Shown piece after piece: positions 1 to 5,673 of a stretch of DNA of 9,791 nt. Both the position numbers and the translations under genes were made by a program. The stretch covers positions 1 through 9,791 of the forward strand of contig JBDRGC010000333.1 of NCBI GenBank assembly GCA_043818215.1, given 5' to 3'. Every line of letters starts with the position of its first letter. Position 1 is the stretch's first letter. The notes beneath the pieces were generated by a model, which saw only the letters and a program-made list of their open reading frames with translations, was not told the DNA's origin and searched no databases. This stretch comes from JBDRGC01 sp043818215 (GTDB lineage: Bacteria; Chloroflexota; Anaerolineae; Anaerolineales; UBA11858).

Positions 1-1
1 C

Positions 2-29
2 TCTTGCCTCCTGCCTCTTGCCCCCCGCC
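2..29. repeat. Short heptamer array at left window edge
   Basis: Four 7-bp units lie head to tail: TCTTGCC, TCCTGCC, TCTTGCC, CCCCGCC. The array begins at the window edge, so its true length is unknown. It ends 3 bp past the stop codon of the leftward ParB/Usp gene. The unit resembles the CTCTGCC heptamers found further right at 2493-2534 and 9673-9791. No terminator hairpin is visible in the few bases available. Confidence 0.7.
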
Positions 30-32
30 CCT

Positions 33-1766
33 CTACTTGCAAATCAACACAGGAATTCGAGCCTCATACAATACCTGGTCTACAACGCTACCGAGGGCCA
101 TTTCCAGTACTGCCCCCAATCCGTACCCTCCTATGATGATCAGATCGCAGTTCTGTCTGTCGGCTGTCTTCAAGATGCTCTCTGCAATATTCCCTTCTCC
201 GGCAATGTACTCAGCTTGGGCCTCGTGACGTTCCAGATAATTTCGGGCCTCGTCGAGTGTTTCATGTGTGTGGCGGCTATCAATCACAGTAATCACCGAG
301 AGTTTGGTATTCCATTGACACGTCAGGTAGGTTGCCACAAAGAGAGCCTCTTTGGCTTTGGGGCTGCCGTCGAAGGCCAGGAGAGCGTGCTCAAGATCAG
401 TGGCTGCTCCCGGCACGGCCAGAATTGGATTGGGGCAGCGCTGAATCATGATTCGAAAACCAGACTCCAGCCTCGTCAAAAATTGGCCGCCAGGGGGATA
501 AGATAGTGGACTGACTACTATGTCGGTCCATCTCGAACGTTCGCAGATTTGGCGCGCTATCGTGCCGGTGTCTATGGCGAGTTCTCCGGGAATGTCGGCC
601 TCTCGGCAGCGCCGGTCGAATTCTGCTTGTAAGGCCTGCGCCGATTTGTTTTCTATTTCGCTGTCGTCGGCCACAATATGTAATCCGCGCAAACGCGCTC
701 CTTCTCGTTGCGCCATGATTACAGCTTGCTCGAAGGCCTGCCATCCGCTTTCGTTTCCACTGTGAGTTATCAGGATATCGGCAAACAGGTGGTCATCCCT
801 GCGCAGCGACAATTGCTCTTGACGCCATTTGCCCGGCGGCGGCCCAGATTCGAGCGCGTCTGGGGTAACAGCATCCAAAATTCGTGCTGTTGTGCGAGAC
901 ACGATCTGACTGAGAGTGGAACCAAACTGAGATGCCAGATCAATGGCTGCTGTCTCGGGTTTGATTTCCCACCCCAGGGATGTCTCCAGATCGATTTTAT
1001 GCTTCGAAAGCCATAGATACAAGTCGGTTTCGGTGCGCTTGGGAAAGCTGCGCAAAATGCCGAGATTGCGAATGAGTTGCACTACTGGCAGATATACTTC
1101 AGCGTACCAATGGGTCACGGCTTCATCATAAGAAATCGAGTGTTGCTGCTCTATTCCCATGAAGTAGCGATGCACGGAAATATGTTCTTCCAATATGGGG
1201 TACTGCCCAGGGATGGTGGCACTCAGATCGGCTTGGGGATAAAGTTCATCCAGGTGGGTGCGTTTCAGGAAGTTGACATATTCTGCTTTGATGATCAATT
1301 CATCGGGTTGGGTGTCGGGCGTGAGAGGCACTCGGGTGCGCATTTCTGTTACATGAGCCTGGATGTGCGTAGCTCCCAACTGCCGCGCGACAGAGACACG
1401 GTGGTTACCATCCAATACGAAATAAGCCTCTCCAATCTGATAAACATCGATGGGGGAGAGACCCGTAAGCCCCGAAACTCTTGTCATGACCCGTGCCCAA
1501 CGATCTTGATCCGAATCGCGGCGCGGCAAAAAATCGCGGGTGAAGTCGCTATAACGTCCCACACTGCCGACTATGGCATCCAGAGGTATCTCACGCAATT
1601 CTCGTTTATGTCCATCCACAGCTTGCAGCTTTTGACGTACTTCTTCGTACGAAAGAAGCTCTGTAGATTTTCCGCTCAACCGGGAGAGAATTGCCTGCAA
1701 GGCAACTTTTCGACGGGCGTCGCGGAAGTCTCGAATGGCACGCATGTAAGACAAATCTGTGATCAT
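33..1766 (-). CDS. ParB-like N-terminal domain fused to tandem universal stress protein (UspA) domains
   Basis: This 577-residue protein is probably a soluble, nucleotide-binding regulator. Residues ~55-145 look like a ParB/sulfiredoxin-type domain with the signature DGNHR at 119-123. Residues ~160-320 are helical, and the stretch around 240-253 (FPKRTETDLYLWL) recalls DUF4032-type proteins from memory. Residues ~326-452 form a first UspA domain that lacks the usual glycine loop. Residues ~459-577 form a second UspA domain with an intact ATP-binding motif, G546-x2-G549-x9-G559-S560. The start at 1766 is preceded by a weak GAAGAG and by the 10-bp palindrome AGTTATAACT touching the ATG. The gene lies 31 bp downstream of the GNAT gene and is probably co-transcribed with it. 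UspA domains are known stress proteins, and ParB-like domains can bind DNA or nucleotides. The role of the fusion is unknown to me. Domain calls are firm; function is not. Confidence 0.88.
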   Translation of the reverse strand: MITDLSYMRAIRDFRDARRKVALQAILSRLSGKSTELLSYEEVRQKLQAVDGHKRELREIPLDAIVGSVGRYSDFTRDFLPRRDSDQDRWARVMTRVSGLTGLSPIDVYQIGEAYFVLDGNHRVSVARQLGATHIQAHVTEMRTRVPLTPDTQPDELIIKAEYVNFLKRTHLDELYPQADLSATIPGQYPILEEHISVHRYFMGIEQQHSISYDEAVTHWYAEVYLPVVQLIRNLGILRSFPKRTETDLYLWLSKHKIDLETSLGWEIKPETAAIDLASQFGSTLSQIVSRTTARILDAVTPDALESGPPPGKWRQEQLSLRRDDHLFADILITHSGNESGWQAFEQAVIMAQREGARLRGLHIVADDSEIENKSAQALQAEFDRRCREADIPGELAIDTGTIARQICERSRWTDIVVSPLSYPPGGQFLTRLESGFRIMIQRCPNPILAVPGAATDLEHALLAFDGSPKAKEALFVATYLTCQWNTKLSVITVIDSRHTHETLDEARNYLERHEAQAEYIAGEGNIAESILKTADRQNCDLIIIGGYGLGAVLEMALGSVVDQVLYEARIPVLICK

Positions 1767-1797
1767 AGTTATAACTCTTCGTTGATTATCGGTCTCT

Positions 1798-2274
1798 CTA
1801 CTGCAAGCGTATCTCTAATTCGATCTCATCCCGAATGGGGATACTGTCGATGCCGTAGAGAGGCAGCCCAGGCTTTTGTTTTCGCGCTTCTGTGACAGCG
1901 TCCCGATGCAGGGCTGCCAGCCTGAAGCTCAGTTTTTGATATAAGGCCAGCGCAGGAGTATTATCGTTGGTGGTGACCAGCCATAGGCGATTGCATCCCG
2001 CGTTCTGAGCAGCATCTTCGACTGCCGAGACCAGGGCTGTGCCGATGCCGATGCCCTCCACGGAACTGTCGAGGGTGACGATTTCGCATTGATTCCCCTG
2101 GATGTAGTAGGTGATCAACCCGGAAGGCTCTCCCGCATGACGAGCGATGAAGCCGGGCAGATGATCGGCCTGGTGGATATGCCCGCGTGAGATCACCGTT
2201 GGCGATCCCCAATTGTAGCCCAAGAATTCGGTCACCCAAAGGTGGTCGTCGGGGGTGATGGGGTGGATATTCAT
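1798..2274 (-). CDS. GNAT-family N-acetyltransferase
   Basis: This 158-residue cytoplasmic acetyltransferase belongs to the GCN5-related fold and should use acetyl-CoA to acetylate an amine on an unknown substrate. Residues 73-78 (EGIGIG) match the acetyl-CoA pyrophosphate loop Q/R-x-x-G-x-G/A, with Glu in place of the usual Gln/Arg. N105 and Y112 within NTPALALYQKLSF are the typical late-helix residues. The C-terminus (GIDSIPIRDEIELEI) is shared by a GNAT subfamily I recognise but cannot name. An in-frame ATG lies six codons upstream at 2292. I prefer 2274 because the protein then begins MNIHPITPDD, as relatives do, and because a -10-like TATACT ends 7 bp from this ATG, which suits a leaderless message. 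It is probably the first gene of an operon with the ParB/Usp gene. Confidence 0.88.
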   Translation of the reverse strand: MNIHPITPDDHLWVTEFLGYNWGSPTVISRGHIHQADHLPGFIARHAGEPSGLITYYIQGNQCEIVTLDSSVEGIGIGTALVSAVEDAAQNAGCNRLWLVTTNDNTPALALYQKLSFRLAALHRDAVTEARKQKPGLPLYGIDSIPIRDEIELEIRLQ

Positions 2275-2280
2275 GCGGCT

Positions 2281-2309
2281 AGTATAGCCCATCTTTTACC
2301 CTTAGCCAA
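2281..2309 (-). promoter_or_regulatory. Candidate sigma70-type promoter of the GNAT-ParB/Usp unit
   Basis: Read on the minus strand, TTGGCT (2304-2309) is separated by 17 bp from TATACT (2281-2286). The A of the preferred GNAT ATG (2274) lies 7 bp past the -10 box, so transcription would start at the start codon itself. The -35 box matches the consensus at 4 of 6 positions and the -10 at 5 of 6. This is a pattern match only. Confidence 0.45.
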
Positions 2310-2310
2310 G

Positions 2311-2391
2311 CGGGTGGCGAACGGCGAATGGCGAATGGCGAATAGCGGGTGGCGAATGGCGGGTGACGGGTGACGAATGGCGAATGGCGAG
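2311..2391. repeat. Degenerate heptamer tandem array (GCGAATG/GCGGGTG)
   Basis: Ten full 7-bp units run from 2317 to 2386. Most are GCGAATG or GCGGGTG, with variants GCGAACG, GCGAATA, ACGGGTG and ACGAATG, and partial units lie on both sides. The array sits just upstream of the -35 box of the leftward GNAT promoter. Together with the arrays at 2439-2467 and 2493-2534 it fills much of the divergent intergenic region. No coding potential is seen. Confidence 0.9.
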
Positions 2392-2438
2392 AAGTGTGAT
2401 CCCGAAGGAAATCGGCACGATATGCGCACAGCGGCAAC

Positions 2439-2467
2439 ACTCGTTACTCGTTACTGATCAACTCATT
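2439..2467. repeat. Minor ACTCGTT heptamer repeat
   Basis: Two perfect ACTCGTT units (2439-2452) are followed by a diverged 8-bp unit and then ACTCATT (2461-2467). It has the same 7-bp period as its neighbours but a different unit. The surrounding bases 2392-2492 contain nothing else I can support. A weak TTACCT/TTATCT pair upstream of the oxidoreductase gene is too poor to call a promoter. Confidence 0.55.
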
Positions 2468-2492
2468 ACCTGCTTGCCCGTGGTAAACTTAT

Positions 2493-2534
2493 CTCTGCCC
2501 TCTGCCCTCTGCCCTCTGCCCTCTGCCCTCTGCC
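2493..2534. repeat. Six perfect CTCTGCC heptamers in the 5' region of the oxidoreductase gene
   Basis: Six identical CTCTGCC copies end one base before the GGAG ribosome binding site of the following gene. The same unit alternates through the array at 9673-9791. Perfect identity of the copies suggests recent expansion or ongoing slippage. If transcribed, the array is part of the 5' leader of the oxidoreductase message. Confidence 0.95.
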
Positions 2535-2535
2535 C

Positions 2536-2539
2536 GGAG
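2536..2539 (+). promoter_or_regulatory. Ribosome binding site of the oxidoreductase gene
   Basis: GGAG lies five bases before the ATG at 2545, directly after the CTCTGCC array. It supports this start codon. Confidence 0.7.
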
Positions 2540-2544
2540 TTCCC

Positions 2545-4344
2545 ATGCAACCCATCCTCACCCTCGACCTAACCACCCGCAAAACCGGCACCTTCACCGT
2601 TCCCGCAGATTGGGCGCACGACTACCTGGGCGGCTCATCGCTGGCGGCCCGCATCCTGTCTGAGTATCTCACCCCCGACCTCGACCCGCTCTCGCCCGAA
2701 GCGCCGCTACTCTTCCTCACCGGCCCGCTGACCGGCACGTCCGGCCCCTCGGTGGGACGCTTCGTAGTCTGCGCCCGCTCCCCGGCCACGGGTCTGTGGG
2801 GCGAGTCCAACTGTGGCGGATTCTGGGGACCGGAGCTGCGCAAGGCGGGCTTCGACGGCCTATGGATCACCGGGCGCGCTGATGGGCCGGTCTACATTTG
2901 GGTGCAGGCTGGGCAGGTGGACATCCGGGAGGCGGCTCACCTTTGGGGGCAGGATACGGCCTCCACCCAGGCAGGGGTGCTCGCCGAATTGGGCACCCGC
3001 GCCCGGGTGGCCGTCATCGGCCCGGCAGGGGAATCCTGCCTCCCCTTCGCATCGATCCTCACCGGCCACGGACGCGCGGCTGGACGCACTGGCATGGGCG
3101 CGGTCATGGGATCGAAAAATCTCAAAGCTATCGCAGTGCAGGGCAGCAAGCCAGTCCCGGTGACGGCGGAATACGCCCGGCTGCGCACCGCGGCCAACCG
3201 CTCCTTGCGGGACGATAATTTGAGCAACACACTTCGGGAACTGGGATCAGCCGGCGTGGCTGATTATTTCGATGACCTGGGTGAAATGCCCAAGAAATAT
3301 TTTCGGGCCGGCGTTTTCGAGGGCGTCGACAAGGTTTCGGGGGCTACCATGTCGGAGACCATTTTGACCGGAGCGAAAGCATGCCACGCCTGCGTGGTCG
3401 CCTGCGGGCGGGTGGTGGACTTGGGTGATGGGGTCAGGCGCAAAGGCCCCGAATATGAGACCATCGTGGGCTTCGGCCCCAACCTGTTGATCGACGACCT
3501 GGCCTTTGTCACCCGCATGGGCGAACTTTGCGACCGCGGCGGCATGGACGTCATCAGCCTTAGCAACACTATCGGGCTGGCTTTCACGCTTTTCGAGCAG
3601 GGCCTGATCACCGAGGCCGACACCGGTGGATTGACTCTGGCGTGGGGCGATAAAGCCGTGGTGGAACGACTGGTGGAGATGACCGCCCACCGCGCAGGCT
3701 TAGGAGACTGGCTGGCGGAGGGGGCACATGCCCTGGGGAGTCGCTTTGGGGCCGAGGCGCAGGCTGTGCAGGTCAACGGCCTCGAGCTGCCCTATCACGA
3801 TCCGCGGGCGGCCTCCGGCATGGCCCTGACCTACGCCACCTCGCCGCGCGGTGCCTGCCACAATCAATCCGATTACTTTTTAGCCGACATCTACGGCATG
3901 GTCGAGAGTCAGTTGGGCATGGAATTCTTCGACCGCCACGCCGGGGCCGAGAAAGCCGCCAACGTTGCCATCCACCAGAATTGGCGCACAGTGTTCAATT
4001 CGCTGGTGATGTGTTTCTTCGCCAACGTGCCGCCGGATACGGTTTTGGGATTGGTCAACGCGGCTGTGGGAGGCGACTATACTTTGGAGACCCTGCTGCA
4101 AGTTGGGGAGCGTGCCTGGAATCTGAAGCGGATGCTAAACCGCCGTTTGGGGTTGGTGCGCGCTGATGATACCTTGCCTCCCCCCCTGTTGGAACCCTAC
4201 TCCGAAGGCGGCGCGGCAGGTTACGTCATCCCGCTGGATGAGATGCTGGTCGCCTACTACGCCGCCCGCGGCTGGGACGCGGATACCGGGATGCCAATGC
4301 AGAAGAAATTGGATGAGCTGGGTTTGGGGTGGGTTGATTGGTAG
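2545..4344 (+). CDS. Aldehyde ferredoxin oxidoreductase family protein (tungsten/molybdopterin enzyme)
   Basis: This 599-residue cytoplasmic oxidoreductase is full length for the family. Members oxidise aldehydes to acids with ferredoxin, using a bis-pterin W or Mo cofactor and one [4Fe-4S] cluster. Visible marks are GGFWGPELRKAGFDG (91-105), RTGMGAVMGSKNLKAI (181-196), cluster cysteines C280-x2-C283-x3-C287 and the distant C490, DRGGMD (330-335) matching the DxxGL(D/C) pterin motif, and DPRAASG...YATSPRGACH (419-439). The second pterin motif, normally DxxGLC, reads NSLVMC (485-490). The C-terminal RGWDADTGMP (575-584) is typical. Start: ATG with GGAG five bases upstream. DUF58 follows after 9 bp, so the gene probably heads a three-gene operon. 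Sampled stretches look more GC-rich (roughly 50-77%) than the downstream genes (roughly 37-63%). The actual substrate cannot be told; a homologue of the aor type with another aldehyde preference is possible. Confidence 0.96.
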   Translation: MQPILTLDLTTRKTGTFTVPADWAHDYLGGSSLAARILSEYLTPDLDPLSPEAPLLFLTGPLTGTSGPSVGRFVVCARSPATGLWGESNCGGFWGPELRKAGFDGLWITGRADGPVYIWVQAGQVDIREAAHLWGQDTASTQAGVLAELGTRARVAVIGPAGESCLPFASILTGHGRAAGRTGMGAVMGSKNLKAIAVQGSKPVPVTAEYARLRTAANRSLRDDNLSNTLRELGSAGVADYFDDLGEMPKKYFRAGVFEGVDKVSGATMSETILTGAKACHACVVACGRVVDLGDGVRRKGPEYETIVGFGPNLLIDDLAFVTRMGELCDRGGMDVISLSNTIGLAFTLFEQGLITEADTGGLTLAWGDKAVVERLVEMTAHRAGLGDWLAEGAHALGSRFGAEAQAVQVNGLELPYHDPRAASGMALTYATSPRGACHNQSDYFLADIYGMVESQLGMEFFDRHAGAEKAANVAIHQNWRTVFNSLVMCFFANVPPDTVLGLVNAAVGGDYTLETLLQVGERAWNLKRMLNRRLGLVRADDTLPPPLLEPYSEGGAAGYVIPLDEMLVAYYAARGWDADTGMPMQKKLDELGLGWVDW

Positions 4345-4353
4345 CTGGTCGAT

Positions 4354-5673
4354 ATGAAAACCCCGCCTGAAATCCGTCTGAAATTCAACAAATATTGGTC
4401 GCTGCCAATACTCGTGTGTCTATTGTTGATTCTTCAACTGGTTTCACCTTTCCGCGGTTGGATGATCCTGTTGGTGGGACTGACCAGCTTCTGGTTGCTG
4501 AGTTATTTGTGGTCGCTATCCCTGGCGCATAGTCTACGCCTCAGGCGTGAGATTCGCCTCGGGTTGGTACAAGTGGGCGATGATGTACAAACGCAAATAA
4601 TTCAAGAATGGTTCAAGATCGACAATCGGGGATGGTTCCCGGCCTTGTGGATTGAATTTGTGGATTACTCCGATGTGCCCGGTTACAATGGCAATTGTGC
4701 CACCAATGTTGGGCCGCGCGGCTTAACCTGCTGGGAAAAAGAAAACACCTGCTCTCGCCGCGGCCTCTACACCCTGGGGCCAAGTACACTCGTGAGCGGT
4801 GATCCCTTTGGTCTGTACACGGCCACCCTTAACTTTTCCGAATCCACTCAGCTCCTGATACCGCCCTCTATCATCCCCCTGCCTGATATTCAGGTTTCGC
4901 TGGGTAATCGCGCCGATTTGGGACGCCGGCGAACAAATGCCTTCGAGCATGATATAAGCGTCTCCAATGTGCGAGAATATAGCCCTGGTGACAACCCTCG
5001 CTGGATTCACTGGCCCACCTCTGCCCGCCAAAACGAACTCTATGTGCGCAATTTCGACAGTCTTTCCACTGGTGGTTTGTGGGTACTGCTCGATGCGGAG
5101 GAGGATATCCAGCACGGTAAAGGTGAGGAATCCTCCCTCGAATATGGAGTGATTCTCGCGGCATCATTGGCTGATCAAAGCTTACGTCAAGGGCAAAAGG
5201 TAGGGCTTATTATGCACGGCGAAGCTTTGGTCTGGCTCGAACAAAACGAAGGCAGTAACCACCACTGGGATATGCTGCGTGAACTGGCTGCCATTTCCAC
5301 CGGCTCATGCACGATCTCCCGGCTGCTAAAGGTTTCGGGGAATTCTTTCGAGCCGGCTACCAGCCTGGTTATCATCACCCCCAATACAAATCCCGCATGG
5401 GTCGAGTCACTCATTCTGCTCATCCACCGGGAGATCACCCCCAGGGTGCTCCTGCTTGATCCCCAGTCCTTCGGCAGCGACACTAACATGGATGCGGTCA
5501 GCGCCAAATTACGCAAATTTGGAATCTCTCACCAGGTCATCCCCCGCGAGATGCTCCAACTCCCCAAGTCCCACCGCAGAGTAAGCGGGCAATGGAGTTG
5601 GCGTATACTATCACCGGGCAGCCAGGCAGAAACACGTCACCCTCCCAGCCTGGGGTGGAAAACGACGCTATGA
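4354..5673 (+). CDS. DUF58 domain-containing membrane protein
   Basis: This 439-residue protein belongs to the DUF58 family, whose members accompany MoxR ATPases and transglutaminase-like proteins. Two N-terminal membrane helices (~16-30 and ~36-56) are followed by a beta-rich section with DPFGL (150-154). The hallmark DUF58 block is at 206-235, with VREYSPGD, WIHWPTSAR and LYVRNFD. The rest resembles a von Willebrand A-like domain (LWVLLDAEED, 242-251), though a complete metal-binding MIDAS motif is not evident. It should be membrane-anchored with the large part on one face. The start lies 9 bp after the upstream stop with no clear Shine-Dalgarno, so translational coupling is likely. Its stop overlaps the next gene by 4 bp (ATGA). 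The molecular role of the family is not firmly known; surface assembly or protein maturation is usually proposed. Confidence 0.93.
   Translation: MKTPPEIRLKFNKYWSLPILVCLLLILQLVSPFRGWMILLVGLTSFWLLSYLWSLSLAHSLRLRREIRLGLVQVGDDVQTQIIQEWFKIDNRGWFPALWIEFVDYSDVPGYNGNCATNVGPRGLTCWEKENTCSRRGLYTLGPSTLVSGDPFGLYTATLNFSESTQLLIPPSIIPLPDIQVSLGNRADLGRRRTNAFEHDISVSNVREYSPGDNPRWIHWPTSARQNELYVRNFDSLSTGGLWVLLDAEEDIQHGKGEESSLEYGVILAASLADQSLRQGQKVGLIMHGEALVWLEQNEGSNHHWDMLRELAAISTGSCTISRLLKVSGNSFEPATSLVIITPNTNPAWVESLILLIHREITPRVLLLDPQSFGSDTNMDAVSAKLRKFGISHQVIPREMLQLPKSHRRVSGQWSWRILSPGSQAETRHPPSLGWKTTL

Noticed and set aside
1767..1776. AGTTATAACT palindrome before the ParB/Usp start as a promoter or operator
   Set aside because: TATAAC resembles a -10 box, but no -35 lies at the right distance and the gene closely follows another in the same direction. 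Ten bases alone are not enough.
1077..1895. Long rightward ORF of 272 codons
   Set aside because: It is antisense to the ParB/Usp gene and the end of the GNAT gene, has no recognisable domain, and has an unnatural composition. The leftward genes have clear motifs.
2275..2292. ATG at 2292 as GNAT start
   Set aside because: An AAGGG-like sequence precedes it, so it is not impossible. The GNAT homology begins at 2274, and the -10-like box falls between the two ATGs.
2363..2572. Rightward 69-codon ORF with an LPSALCP peptide repeat
   Set aside because: It lies over the heptamer arrays and overlaps the real start of the oxidoreductase gene. The peptide is simply three heptamers read in frame.
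5592..5669. Upstream in-frame ATG adding 26 residues to the transglutaminase protein
   Set aside because: The extra residues lie inside the DUF58 gene and are polar. The ATG at 5670 overlaps the DUF58 stop in the ATGA form and puts the membrane helix near the N-terminus.
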